The notes below the pieces were generated by a model that was given only the letters and a program-made list of their open reading frames with translations, was not told the DNA's origin and ran no database searches. From Campylobacter concisus (GTDB lineage: Bacteria; Campylobacterota; Campylobacteria; Campylobacterales; Campylobacteraceae): DNA of 64,000 nucleotides. The stretch is from NCBI RefSeq assembly GCF_002913225.1, contig NZ_PPAW01000018.1:1-64000 (forward strand). Reading direction: 5' to 3'. Shown here in pieces: positions 1 through 8,819 of the stretch. Made by a program: the position numbers and the translations under genes. The first letter of the stretch is position 1. Each line of letters starts with the position of its first letter.

Positions 1-1218
1 AAGTTGTAGATCTTTAAATGTGCTTTTTAGTTGATTTAGAGCTGGGTTGTTTGTATCAGCTTCTAAGCTTGCTTCATAGTTGCCATCTTTTATCTCATTT
101 ACAAAGGTGTTGGCTTTTTGGATGAAGATACTTTGATCTTTCATGCCATCTTCAATGGCCTTTGTGTTTTTGTTTATTAGCTCTGCCATTTGACCAAATT
201 CATCTTTAGATCTTATATCTATAGGCTCTGCTTTGTTTGTCTTGTGATTTAGTAGATCAAAGAAAGATAGTAGGCCTGTTTTTAGTTTGAGGATGATTTT
301 TAGGAGGTAAGAAGATAGGTAAAGTGAAAGCAATAGTCCTAAAATAAGCACCACCACAAGCACTCCGACAGACGCATAAGCAAGTGAATTTAGATCCTCT
401 AAAAGCTCATCTTTGTCAAGCTCTCCGATCAGATACCAACCCATACTTTTGATATATTTTGAGCCGATCAATAAATTTCTGCCATCTTTATCTAGCGATA
501 TGTAGCTGCCATTTTCGGTGATTAGCTTTTTAAGATTTGCTTCGCCTACTATATCTTTTAGATTGCCACTTGCATCTTTGCCGATCTTGATGTCGCCTTT
601 TTCATCAACTAGTAGAAATTTACCGCCGCGACCTATCTTTTGTGACTGGACAAAATTTACTATCTCGCTTAAATTTACGCCAGTCGCTGCTATACCATAA
701 AATTTATCATCTTTTTGAACTTTGTAGTTTATATACATCATTATCTTGCCGCTGCCGTCTTCAGCCTTGTTGATATCGATCAGGCTTAGGTTGCTGCCAT
801 CTTTTAAGGCGTAGTACCACTTGTCATTTTCTGGGTTAATGACCTTTAAAATTTTATCTTCGACGTAGTAGTTTAGGGTTCTATCTGAGCCAAACATTAT
901 CGTATCTAGCTTTAAATTTTTAGCAAGAGTTTGAAAATAGTCAAACAAGACCTTTCTGCCGTGCTCGTCCTCGCCATTTTTGACCCAGTCTATTAAAAAG
1001 CTATTTTGAGTTATTTGATAAGAAGCGTCGATTATCTTATCGATGTAAGATTCTATTTTATAACCAACTTCATTGACAGCAAGTGGGAATTCCTTGCTCT
1101 CAACCCTGTCGGTATATAAATTTTTAGCCATGTTATAGGTCACAAGACCAACCACACTAACACAAACCAAAAGCATGACACTTAGCACAAGTGCCGTTCT
1201 CATCCTGAGTGACTTCAT
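1..1218 (-). CDS. Methyl-accepting chemotaxis protein, N-terminal part (runs off window)
   Basis: From an ATG at 1218 the minus strand stays open for 406 codons to the window edge. A good Shine-Dalgarno (AAGGAG) lies 7 nt before the start. A first membrane segment (about residues 8-30) is followed by a periplasmic domain to about 278, with an aromatic DKWYY near residue 131 typical of double-Cache sensor domains. A second membrane segment (about 280-303) and a HAMP-like stretch follow. The cytoplasmic signalling domain lies outside the window. The family senses periplasmic small ligands and controls CheA. The dCache assignment is from pattern only and the ligand is unknown. It is monocistronic at this end, with an AT-rich promoter region upstream. 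Confidence 0.85.
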   Translation of the reverse strand, partial: MKSLRMRTALVLSVMLLVCVSVVGLVTYNMAKNLYTDRVESKEFPLAVNEVGYKIESYIDKIIDASYQITQNSFLIDWVKNGEDEHGRKVLFDYFQTLAKNLKLDTIMFGSDRTLNYYVEDKILKVINPENDKWYYALKDGSNLSLIDINKAEDGSGKIMMYINYKVQKDDKFYGIAATGVNLSEIVNFVQSQKIGRGGKFLLVDEKGDIKIGKDASGNLKDIVGEANLKKLITENGSYISLDKDGRNLLIGSKYIKSMGWYLIGELDKDELLEDLNSLAYASVGVLVVVLILGLLLSLYLSSYLLKIILKLKTGLLSFFDLLNHKTNKAEPIDIRSKDEFGQMAELINKNTKAIEDGMKDQSIFIQKANTFVNEIKDGNYEASLEADTNNPALNQLKSTFKDLQL

Positions 1219-1304
1219 TGCATTCTCCTTAAAGTAAATTGACAATTTTATTACAATATATTTAAATAATATTAAATTTTATAAATTAGAAATTTGTGAG
1301 ATTT

Positions 1305-1333
1305 TTTGCAAGAAGCATCTTACCTCTTGCAAA
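1305..1333 (-). terminator. Hairpin downstream of the amino-acid ABC operon
   Basis: A 9-bp perfect inverted repeat (TTTGCAAGA / TCTTGCAAA) with an 11-nt loop begins 13 nt after the stop of the substrate-binding protein gene. No strong U run follows on the minus strand, so it may be a weak terminator or an mRNA 3'-end stabiliser. Confidence 0.4.
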
Positions 1334-1346
1334 TTTATATTAGGAT

Positions 1347-2117
1347 TTATTTTTTAAGGTCGTATTTAGCGAGCATTTTGTCAAATTCGCCAGATTTTTG
1401 TAGCTCTTCGATCGCAGCATCTATCTTTTTGATAAGATCAGTATGTTTGCCCTTATCAAATGCCATCGCAAAGCCCTCTGTGCCGTCAGGAAGTCTTAAA
1501 AACTCCTCTAAGTCTGGATTTTGTTTTAAAAACTCAACACCTATTGGGCTATCAGTAAGCACAACATCGATCTTACCGGCATTTAGTGACATGATAGCTG
1601 CCGCTACATTTTCAGCTGGGATTGACTGAGTTGTGATCTTTTTAGCTGCATCCTCTTGGATTGTGCCAACTTGTGCTGAAATTTTCTTATCCTTAAGGTT
1701 GTCTTTATTTACATCTGAGCCTTTTTTGCGGATAAATAAATTCTCTGAAAAATAATATGGCTTAGTAAAATCAACAGACTTTCTTCTCTCGTCAGTCGCG
1801 CTCATGCCGCTTATCGCGATATCGATCTTGCCTGTTTTTAAAGCTGGTATTAGCCCATCAAAACTCATATTTGCAACGTCAAATTTGATCCCAGTTTTTT
1901 TAGTGATCTCATTTAGAAGATCGATCTCAAAACCAACGATTTGATTTTTATCATCAAGATACTCAAACGGAGGATAATCAGCGCTTGAACCCACCTTATA
2001 AACTATCTCTTTGCTAGCTTCTGGCGCATTTGCAGTGGTTTTTTTGCCACTATCATCACCACAACCTATAAAAAACACAACTAACCCTAACGCTAGAACT
2101 TTTAATAAATTTTTCAT
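1347..2117 (-). CDS. Polar amino-acid ABC transporter, substrate-binding lipoprotein (HisJ/CjaC-like)
   Basis: A 256-residue extracytoplasmic solute-binding protein of the polar amino-acid family. The N terminus is a lipoprotein signal with a lipobox (FIGC) and Cys19 as the acylation site. The mature part has the family hallmarks: SSADYPPFEY at the first strand of lobe 1, GFEIDLL, then ISGMSATDERRKSVDFTKPY. It resembles the C. jejuni histidine-binding antigen CjaC/HisJ, but specificity among His, Arg, Lys, Cys or Gln cannot be read from sequence. It is the last gene of a three-gene minus-strand operon, 11 nt after the ATPase gene. The product would be anchored in the periplasm and feed the permease encoded upstream. 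Confidence 0.88.
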   Translation of the reverse strand: MKNLLKVLALGLVVFFIGCGDDSGKKTTANAPEASKEIVYKVGSSADYPPFEYLDDKNQIVGFEIDLLNEITKKTGIKFDVANMSFDGLIPALKTGKIDIAISGMSATDERRKSVDFTKPYYFSENLFIRKKGSDVNKDNLKDKKISAQVGTIQEDAAKKITTQSIPAENVAAAIMSLNAGKIDVVLTDSPIGVEFLKQNPDLEEFLRLPDGTEGFAMAFDKGKHTDLIKKIDAAIEELQKSGEFDKMLAKYDLKK

Positions 2118-2128
2118 TTTTCTCCTTA

Positions 2129-2857
2129 TTAGTGATTTAAAATTTTACCTAAAAACTCTCGCAGACGCTCGTGCTGCGGATTTGTGAAGACATTTTTTGG
2201 TGTGTCATCAACTGCTATCTTGCCTTTGTCCATAAAGAAAATTCTATTTGCCACATTTCTTGCAAAACCCATTTCGTGAGTCACCACAAGCATCGTTATG
2301 CCCTTTGCTGCGACATCTTTCATGATATCAAGCACCTCGCCGATCATCTCAGGATCTAGTGCGCTTGTTGGCTCGTCAAATAGTATCACCTCTGGATCCA
2401 TAGCAAGGCTTCTAGCAATCGCGATACGCTGCTTTTGACCGCCTGAGAGCTTGTGCGGATAGGCAAATTTCTTGTCGCTTAGCCCAACACTCTTTAGCAG
2501 TTCATCTGCCCTCCTCTCGGCACTCTCTTTGTCTAAGATCCCAGCTTTTATCGGAGCAAGGGTCAAATTTTGCAAGACATTTTTGTTTGCAAAAAGGTTA
2601 AAGTGCTGAAATACCATGCTCACTTTTTGGCGAATTTTATTTATGTCTGATTTTTTATTGAGGATATCTTCGCCATTTATCTTGATATGTCCGCTATCTG
2701 GCTCTTCAAGGCGGTTTATGCAGCGCAAAAATGTACTTTTTCCACCGCCACTTGGGCCAATTATCGCTATGACTTCACCTTTTTTGATATCTACGCTAAT
2801 GTCATTTAAAACACGCAAATCGCCATAGCTTTTGTTTAAATTTTTAATCTCAATCAT
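2129..2857 (-). CDS. Polar amino-acid ABC transporter, ATP-binding protein (GlnQ/HisP type)
   Basis: A 242-residue ABC ATPase. The Walker A GPSGGGKS is at residues 34-41, followed by the Q-loop (VFQHFNLF), the signature LSGGQKQ, Walker B with VILFDEP, and the switch His in VVTHEMGFA. Length and the EMGFA motif are typical of the amino-acid importer ATPases GlnQ, HisP and ArtP. The gene overlaps the permease gene upstream by 8 nt and precedes the binding-protein gene by 11 nt, so the three products should form one importer. It acts at the cytoplasmic face of the inner membrane. The substrate is set by the binding protein and is not known here. Confidence 0.92.
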   Translation of the reverse strand: MIEIKNLNKSYGDLRVLNDISVDIKKGEVIAIIGPSGGGKSTFLRCINRLEEPDSGHIKINGEDILNKKSDINKIRQKVSMVFQHFNLFANKNVLQNLTLAPIKAGILDKESAERRADELLKSVGLSDKKFAYPHKLSGGQKQRIAIARSLAMDPEVILFDEPTSALDPEMIGEVLDIMKDVAAKGITMLVVTHEMGFARNVANRIFFMDKGKIAVDDTPKNVFTNPQHERLREFLGKILNH

Positions 2858-3560
2858 GGCGATTTAGTCTCCTCTCAAGTAGTTTCACCAAAAGGGTGAA
2901 AAATTTAACGCTCACGTAATATACAATGCCCGTAAAAATGACTGGCTCTGGGCTGTAAAAGACCGCTTGAAGGCTCTTACTTTGCATCGTGATATCAACG
3001 ACGCTTATGTAGCCAACGACTGAGGTCTCTTTAAAAAGTGAGATAAACTCATTAGCAAGCGCTGGCAAGATATTTTTAGTAGCTTGTGGGAAGACTATCT
3101 CACGCATCGAAACGTAGTAGTTTAGCCCCATCGCCCTAGCTGCCTCCATCTGACCTTTATCGACGCTATTTATGCCGCTTCTTACGATCTCAGCGACGTA
3201 TGCCGAGCTATTTAGTCCAAGTGCGATCACGGCGACATAGAAATTGTCGCTCCAAGTGGCAAAAATCACCACTGAAAATATTAGAAGTTGAAGTATTACA
3301 GGCGTTCCACGCAAGATGTCGATATACTCGTCTATGACGAAATTTAAAACCTTGATATCTAAAAATTTAATAAAAGCTAAAATAAATCCAAGTGTTATAC
3401 CTATAGCAATACCGCCTATCGTAAGGCCAAGTGTTACTCCGTAACTTTTGATATATGCGATCTCTTGCGCCTCGCTAAGATCTCTTGGATAGAAAAAATA
3501 TGTTCCAAGTGAGACAATTATTATAAAAAATAGAAATTTGGCTAAATTTTGAGCGTTCAA
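2850..3560 (-). CDS. Polar amino-acid ABC transporter, permease (HisM/GlnP type)
   Basis: An integral membrane permease with about five hydrophobic segments and the EAA-type cytoplasmic loop (ARAMGLNYYVSMREIVFPQA). It also has the family N-terminal segment near GVTLGLTIGG. I place the start at the TTG at 3560, because an AAAGGA Shine-Dalgarno stands 5 nt before it and the next residues lead straight into the first membrane segment. An upstream ATG at 3614 is in frame but has no ribosome-binding site and would add an implausible aromatic tail. The TTG start gives 236 residues. It is the first gene of the importer operon, overlapping the ATPase gene by 8 nt. Confidence 0.88.
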   Translation of the reverse strand: MNAQNLAKFLFFIIIVSLGTYFFYPRDLSEAQEIAYIKSYGVTLGLTIGGIAIGITLGFILAFIKFLDIKVLNFVIDEYIDILRGTPVILQLLIFSVVIFATWSDNFYVAVIALGLNSSAYVAEIVRSGINSVDKGQMEAARAMGLNYYVSMREIVFPQATKNILPALANEFISLFKETSVVGYISVVDITMQSKSLQAVFYSPEPVIFTGIVYYVSVKFFTLLVKLLERRLNRHD

Positions 3561-3635
3561 CTTCGTCCTTTCTTTAAAATGTAGCCTTAAATGATACGAA
3601 AAAAAATATATCATTTTGCTTAAAAATTTTTAAGG

Positions 3636-3651
3636 AATGAGCCCGCTCATT
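3636..3651. promoter_or_regulatory. Palindrome between the divergent ABC operon and putP
   Basis: AATGAGC and GCTCATT form a perfect 7-bp inverted repeat with a 2-nt spacer in the 148-bp divergent region. It could be an operator for either side. No T run follows, so it is not a convincing terminator. The regulator is unknown. Confidence 0.3.
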
Positions 3652-3708
3652 GAAATTTAAATATTTTTGTAATAACATAACCGTTTTATTTTATTTGAAA
3701 GGAATTTT

Positions 3709-5196
3709 ATGAGCTTTGGGTCTTATTTAGCCATCGCCATATATTTTGGTTTCTTGCTCTTCATCGGACGATATTTCTACGATAAAAATGCAAGTATGAA
3801 CGAATATCTGCTAGATAACCGTCAAATGGGTCCAGTCGTCACCGCACTTAGCGCTGGTGCTTCTGATATGAGTGGTTGGATGCTACTTGGCGTGCCCGGG
3901 GCCTTATACGCAACTGGCGTGGCAAATGTCTGGATGATAGCTGGTCTTATCGTGGGAGCGTACTGCAACTACTTATTTCTAGCAAAAAGGCTTAGGGTCT
4001 ATACTGAGGTTGCAAGCGACAGCATCACCATACCAGACTTTTTAGAAAACCGCTTTAAAGACAGAACAAAAATTTTAAGGATCATCTCAGGTCTTATCAT
4101 CTTGATATTTTTCACGCTTTATGTAAGTAGTGGTATCATCGCTGGTGGCAAGACTTTTGAGAGCTTTTTTGGCTTAAAATTTGCATACGGAGCGGTCTTT
4201 ACGCTCATAATCGTGGTCTTTTACACATTTTTTGGCGGATTTAAAGCCGTTAGCATAACTGACGCATTTCAGGGTCTTTTGATGTTTTGCGTCCTAGTCT
4301 CGATCCCAGTCGTGGCATATCTAAATTTAGACTTGCCAAGCGATACAAATTTAATAAAAGAGATAAGCAGACTTGATGCAAATCACCTAAATCCATTTAG
4401 GGACCAGACTTTCTGGGGCATTTTGGGTCTTCTAGCTTGGGGCTTTGGCTACTTTGGGCAACCACATATCATAGTTAGATTTATGGCGATACGTGACTCA
4501 AAAGAGCTTGCAAAGGCAAGAAGGATCGGCATTGGCTGGATGACGATCGGCCTACTAGGTGCAATTATGAGCGGACTTATCGGATTTGTCTATTTTAGCC
4601 AAAGAGGCGGACTAAGCGACCCTGAGACAGTGTTTTTAAAACTTGGTGAGCTACTTTTCCCACCATTTTTTATAGGTATCATCATCTCAGCCGTGCTTTC
4701 AGCGATCATGAGCACCATCTCAAGCCAGCTTTTAGTCACTTCAAGCTCGGTCACAAAGGACTTCATATTTGCCTTTTATAAAAAAGAGGTGAGCCAAAGC
4801 ACGCAAACAGCGATCAGCCGCTATGCAGTCGTGGTCGTAGCGATAATTGCCACAGTGCTTGCCTTTATCTCTACAGATAACGTTCTAAACGTCGTTGGCA
4901 ACGCTTGGGCTGGATTTGGCGCGAGCTTTGGTCCGGTACTGCTTTTTAGCCTTTACTGGAAACGTATGAGCGCACTTGGAGCGCTTGCTGGTATGATAGC
5001 TGGCGGTGCTACCGTGATATTTTGGATAACATCAGGACTAAATGCCTATGTTTATGAAATTTTACCAGGCATTTTAACCTCAAGCCTAGCCATCATCATG
5101 GTCAGTATCTGGGGCGACGCGATAAATAAAATGACTAGCGAACCACACGAGCAAGTGATAAAAGATGAATTTGAAAAGATGAAGACAAGGCTTTAA
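3709..5196 (+). CDS. putP: Sodium/proline symporter
   Basis: A 495-residue member of the sodium:solute symporter family with about 13 membrane segments. PutP hallmarks visible are the early DNRQMGP motif, ALSAGASDMSGWMLLGVPG in TM2, the glycine-rich GLLAWGFGYFGQPHI stretch, and the serine-rich SAIMSTISSQLLVTSS of TM8-9. Length matches PutP (about 490-500). It takes up L-proline with Na+ at the inner membrane; in Campylobacter proline is a carbon source. The start has a strong GAAAGGA ribosome site 7 nt upstream. No proline dehydrogenase gene lies beside it in this window. Confidence 0.93.
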   Translation: MSFGSYLAIAIYFGFLLFIGRYFYDKNASMNEYLLDNRQMGPVVTALSAGASDMSGWMLLGVPGALYATGVANVWMIAGLIVGAYCNYLFLAKRLRVYTEVASDSITIPDFLENRFKDRTKILRIISGLIILIFFTLYVSSGIIAGGKTFESFFGLKFAYGAVFTLIIVVFYTFFGGFKAVSITDAFQGLLMFCVLVSIPVVAYLNLDLPSDTNLIKEISRLDANHLNPFRDQTFWGILGLLAWGFGYFGQPHIIVRFMAIRDSKELAKARRIGIGWMTIGLLGAIMSGLIGFVYFSQRGGLSDPETVFLKLGELLFPPFFIGIIISAVLSAIMSTISSQLLVTSSSVTKDFIFAFYKKEVSQSTQTAISRYAVVVVAIIATVLAFISTDNVLNVVGNAWAGFGASFGPVLLFSLYWKRMSALGALAGMIAGGATVIFWITSGLNAYVYEILPGILTSSLAIIMVSIWGDAINKMTSEPHEQVIKDEFEKMKTRL

Positions 5197-5206
5197 ATTT
5201 AAAAAA

Positions 5207-5226
5207 GGTGGCTAGCTTTAGCCACC
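5207..5226 (-). terminator. Rho-independent terminator of the former tsaD gene
   Basis: GGTGGCTA / TAGCCACC make a perfect 8-bp stem with a 4-nt loop. On the minus strand the stem is followed directly by TTTTTT, so it is best read as the minus-strand terminator belonging to the tsaD fragment. It may also stop putP transcripts arriving from the other side. Confidence 0.75.
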
Positions 5227-5244
5227 ATCAAATTTACTTTAATT

Positions 5245-5502
5245 TTAAATTTCTATTTTCTTAAAGCTAACCCTTGGATTTATAGTTAGCTTATCATGCG
5301 AGATAAACTCTTTTTTTAAGTATTTCTCACGTCCAGCTCTTGCTATCATCAGCGCGTTATCAGAGCAAAACGCAAGTGGAGCTAACAAAAGCTCGCACTC
5401 ATTTTTTTGACAAAGAGCTTCAAGCCTTTTGCGTAAATTTAAATTTGCACTTGCTCCGCCAACTACGCCAAAACGCTTAAAATTTCTATGAGATTGAGCT
5501 TG
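5245..5502 (-). pseudogene. tsaD: C-terminal remnant of tsaD (tRNA t6A synthesis protein)
   Basis: The minus strand between the mnmC stop and the terminator encodes about 85 residues with no usable start. It contains FGVVGGASANLNLRKRLEAL, then CSDNALMIARAG and a terminal INPRVSF. These are the C-terminal motifs of TsaD/Gcp (the VGGASAN loop and the SDNAAMIA metal/nucleotide-site segment), so about the last quarter of a roughly 335-residue protein is present. Two in-frame stops separate it from mnmC. TsaD is essential for t6A37 in most bacteria, so a full copy must exist elsewhere. This piece is most likely a leftover of a recombination that placed the mnmC block here. Confidence 0.82.
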
Positions 5503-5508
5503 TTAAAT

Positions 5509-7377
5509 TTATACCTTTAGTCCTCTTTTTAGTTTTCTTATCAAAAACCTAGCAGGATGAAGCTCATGAAATAGCGATCTTTCTATGCAAAGTGGGCGAG
5601 CAAGTACAAGATCGGTTATCAAATTTGCTCCAAGTATCGCCGTGCCAAGACCACGTGAGCCGTGAGCAAAATTTACAAAGAGATTTTTTTCGTAGCTTGC
5701 TTTTGGATTATTATCTTTATTTTTACTCCAAAATAGCCCTTTGTAGTTTTGCTTGTAAAACTTCTCATCGTGCAAGGCGCCGATTATCGGAAACCTATCT
5801 CCGCTATAACTTCTATAACCAACACGTGAGCCGATAATGGTGGCTTTTGTGGCGTCAAAAAACTCGCTCACGTCGCTTAAATTTTTAGCATTATCCTCAG
5901 CTTTAGGCGTATCGCAAATTTCATTTCTAGCGTAGGTTGCGCCGATGACTTGCACCCCTTTGACGGCTGGGCAGATGTAGCCTTTTGCACTTAGCGGCAT
6001 TGTATTTTTTAAAACTGGCTTTAGGTGCGTGACTTGGCCTCTGACGCTACTTATTTGCATGTCGTAGCCTTTAAACATCTCGCTACTTTTGCTACCAGCA
6101 CAAAAGATCAAGATATCTGTTTCTATGCTTTTGTTGTTTTTAAATTTAACACTTATCTTGCCATTTTTTAGGTGCGCCCTGCTCTCATACTCATGCTTAA
6201 ATAAAATTTCAAATTTGGTTGAGAGAAATTTGCAAATTTCTTTTGGCCTAGCATAAGCCGCCTCTTTTATAAATATCCCAGGATATGGCTTTAAACTCTC
6301 ATCAAATTTAAAAATTTCATCCGCGCCTTGCCCCTGCCACGAGCCATATCTCCTAATCAGCTCATCATCAAACGCATAGTCGATGCAGCCATTAAATTTG
6401 ATAAGGCTTTTTGGCAAATTTGCCTTGTAAAATTTCACCGCCTGCAAAAAGGCATTTATATGCATGCGGCCTAAATTTACCCCAGGCTTCGTAACTAGCG
6501 GCATCAAGGCGCCGCAGTGGTTGCCTGAGCCATTTGTCGCGACCTCGCTCTTTGCCTCAGCGATCACCACTTTAAAACCACTTTTAGCTAGCTCACCAGC
6601 TGTTGCAAGCCCAGCTACTCCTGCTCCTATCACAAGCGCTGTTTTGCCTTTTACGCTGGCAACTGGCTCGCACCTAGCAAACCAAGCGTCCTTTAAATTT
6701 TCATCCTTTTTTTCTAGCACGGCGCTACTCATCTGGCGTTTTCTAGCATAGCCCTCTTTTAGGCTCAGCAAAAAGCCAGCATTTTTTAGCCCAACTTTCA
6801 CTATTTTTGCGCACGAGTAAGTTCTAACTATGGTGCCAACCCTGCTTAGCCTTGCGATCTCTTTGAAGACATCCTCGCTCCAGATCGAGCCATTTTTGCT
6901 TGGGGCAAAGCCGTCTAAAAACCAGATATCGGCGGCAAAATCAAGCTCAGGCAAAATTTGCTCTGCCTCGCCGTAGCAAAGATCAAAGGTGATATTTGGA
7001 GCAAAATTTATGCGGTGTATGCCTGAGATTAGCGGTGGATAGAGTGAAACTAGCTTTTTAGCATAAGCTTTAAAAATGCCTAAATTTTCATAAATTTTTA
7101 AAAGATCTTCTTTTTTGATAGGACTTTTTTCGATGCTAACGAAGTGAAGCTTTTTAGAGCTATTTTTAAATTTCTTACAAAGTGTGAAGAAATTTAGCCC
7201 AGCACCAAAGCCAGTCTCAGCGACTATAAAGCTATCTTTGCTCTGCCAAATTTCATCAAGTGCGCTCGCAAAGACAAATTCACTCTCAAGCCAGGGTTTT
7301 TCGGTATTAAAGTAGATGTCGCCAAACTCTTCGCTAAATGGAATTTGCCCTTTAAAGCTTAAATTTGCATTTTTCAT
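5509..7377 (-). CDS. mnmC: Bifunctional tRNA mnm5s2U biosynthesis protein MnmC
   Basis: A 622-residue two-domain enzyme finishing 5-methylaminomethyl-2-thiouridine at tRNA wobble position 34. The N-terminal MnmD-type methyltransferase (to about residue 235) has the SAM-binding AETGFGAGLNF near residue 54 and the DIWFLDGFAPSKNG motif. The C-terminal FAD-dependent oxidase has the dinucleotide motif VIGAGVAGLATAGELAKSG near residue 250 and the late RGLGTAILGA segment. Its start overlaps the amiA stop by 4 nt (ATGA), so it is translationally coupled and ends the long housekeeping operon. It stops immediately before the tsaD remnant. Confidence 0.93.
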   Translation of the reverse strand: MKNANLSFKGQIPFSEEFGDIYFNTEKPWLESEFVFASALDEIWQSKDSFIVAETGFGAGLNFFTLCKKFKNSSKKLHFVSIEKSPIKKEDLLKIYENLGIFKAYAKKLVSLYPPLISGIHRINFAPNITFDLCYGEAEQILPELDFAADIWFLDGFAPSKNGSIWSEDVFKEIARLSRVGTIVRTYSCAKIVKVGLKNAGFLLSLKEGYARKRQMSSAVLEKKDENLKDAWFARCEPVASVKGKTALVIGAGVAGLATAGELAKSGFKVVIAEAKSEVATNGSGNHCGALMPLVTKPGVNLGRMHINAFLQAVKFYKANLPKSLIKFNGCIDYAFDDELIRRYGSWQGQGADEIFKFDESLKPYPGIFIKEAAYARPKEICKFLSTKFEILFKHEYESRAHLKNGKISVKFKNNKSIETDILIFCAGSKSSEMFKGYDMQISSVRGQVTHLKPVLKNTMPLSAKGYICPAVKGVQVIGATYARNEICDTPKAEDNAKNLSDVSEFFDATKATIIGSRVGYRSYSGDRFPIIGALHDEKFYKQNYKGLFWSKNKDNNPKASYEKNLFVNFAHGSRGLGTAILGANLITDLVLARPLCIERSLFHELHPARFLIRKLKRGLKV

Positions 7378-8819
7378 CTATTTTTTGCGAAATATCCATC
7401 TATACCGTTTGCAATGCCGTTTGCAAGGGCTTTTTGATAGGCTTCGTTAAATAGTTTTTCGCCCTCGACTGGATGTGTGATGTAGCCGATTTCTACAAGA
7501 ACCGCTGGCATAAGAGCGCCCACGAGCACCCAAAATGGCGCCTCTCTCACGCTGCCGTCGCTGGCTGCATATACCTTTCTAGCGCTTGCTAAAATGTCCT
7601 TTTGGATGTCGATACCAAGCTTGTTTGAAGCGATGATCTTCTCGCGGTTTAGCACGTTTAGAAACGTTTGCTGCGAAAAGTAGTTCATCTCTTCGATGTC
7701 TGATTTATTTTCAAGTGCGGCTGCATTTTTACTGCGCTCGCTCCTTGCAGGCGATAAGAAAAAGGTTTCGATGCCGTGCATGCTCTTTGCTTTAGCAGCG
7801 TTTGGAGCGGCATTTGCGTGGATGGAGACAAAGAGGTCAGCCATCTTGTCGTTTGCAAATTTCGTTCTTGATCTTAAATTTATAAAAACGTCAGTTGATC
7901 TGGTGAAATAGACCTTGTAGCCACGAGATTTTAGTATCTCGCCAAGCTTTTTAGCTACACCCAAAACGGCTGTTTTTTCTTTTAAACTGCCATTTACCGC
8001 GCCTGGGTCTGTGCCGCCATGCCCTGGGTCGATAACGATCGTTTTGTTGCGTGAAAATTTACCCGCAGCAACTGGAGGCAAAGGCTCTTCTACTGGCTCA
8101 CTTTGTGCTGGCTCAGACTTTAAATTTGGCTCTACTGCGCTTTGTGCTGGCTTTTCATTTTTATTTTTAAGCTTATGAAGTGGTGCTCTTACACTTTCAT
8201 TTGAGATGAAATTTTGAGCGCTGATTATTAGCAAATCCCCTGTCGCATTTGCTTTTATCGTCTTTTGCACCTTGTCAGAAAAGATGATCCTGACGGTGTT
8301 TTTATCATACTGAGAGATGTGGATGTAGTCTGAGATGAAATTTTTATATGTTAGTGGGTTGCCATTTAGCCTGCCATCAATGTCCATGATATTTTTGTAG
8401 GCATTTTGCTGTTTGGCAAACGATGTTTTTAGCCTTTCGGTATCTAGCTTTGTGTTAAATTTAAGCACCAAGGTGTCATTTACCTTTGTGGCACTTAGTA
8501 ACGTTAAAGCTGGCAAAACCGCTGGTGCGCTGGCACCTTTTACGCCGTTTATCGCATTTAGGTCTCTTATATATGCGCTTGAGTCAAAGCCAAGCGCCTT
8601 TGAGCTGGTTATTAGCCTAGTAAGTGCCTGCTTTTTCGTGTTTTTATCATTTTTAATGATCGCATCGACGTAGATATTTTTTATATCGTTGTGAAGCTTG
8701 ATCTTAGCACTTCTGTTTAGAGCCATAAAATTTCTATCAAATTTGGCAAAAGTCTCCGAATTTGTCGCCGCAAAAAGAAAGCTAAATGCTAGAAAAAGAG
8801 ATATTAAAACCCGTTTCAT
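7374..8819 (-). CDS. amiA: N-acetylmuramoyl-L-alanine amidase
   Basis: A 481-residue secreted amidase that splits the amide between MurNAc and L-Ala during daughter-cell separation. It has an N-terminal signal peptide (about residues 1-17), an AMIN-like middle region, a Pro/Glu-rich linker, then an Amidase_3 catalytic domain from about residue 260. Zinc-site motifs are visible: VIDPGHGGTDPGA (first His), VSIHANAAPN (second His) and VEIGYITHP (catalytic Glu). It overlaps both neighbours by 4 nt. The same operon carries ftsE, ftsX and an EnvC-like protein, the usual activation pathway for AmiA/B amidases, so a regulated division role is likely. Confidence 0.92.
   Translation of the reverse strand: MKRVLISLFLAFSFLFAATNSETFAKFDRNFMALNRSAKIKLHNDIKNIYVDAIIKNDKNTKKQALTRLITSSKALGFDSSAYIRDLNAINGVKGASAPAVLPALTLLSATKVNDTLVLKFNTKLDTERLKTSFAKQQNAYKNIMDIDGRLNGNPLTYKNFISDYIHISQYDKNTVRIIFSDKVQKTIKANATGDLLIISAQNFISNESVRAPLHKLKNKNEKPAQSAVEPNLKSEPAQSEPVEEPLPPVAAGKFSRNKTIVIDPGHGGTDPGAVNGSLKEKTAVLGVAKKLGEILKSRGYKVYFTRSTDVFINLRSRTKFANDKMADLFVSIHANAAPNAAKAKSMHGIETFFLSPARSERSKNAAALENKSDIEEMNYFSQQTFLNVLNREKIIASNKLGIDIQKDILASARKVYAASDGSVREAPFWVLVGALMPAVLVEIGYITHPVEGEKLFNEAYQKALANGIANGIDGYFAKNR

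Noticed and set aside
518-700. Plus-strand open frame opposite the chemoreceptor gene
   Set aside because: It lies antisense to a clear coding frame and has no ribosome site or family pattern.
1306-1629. Plus-strand frame opposite the substrate-binding protein gene
   Set aside because: Mirror of a real gene; Ser/Leu-rich composition typical of antisense frames.
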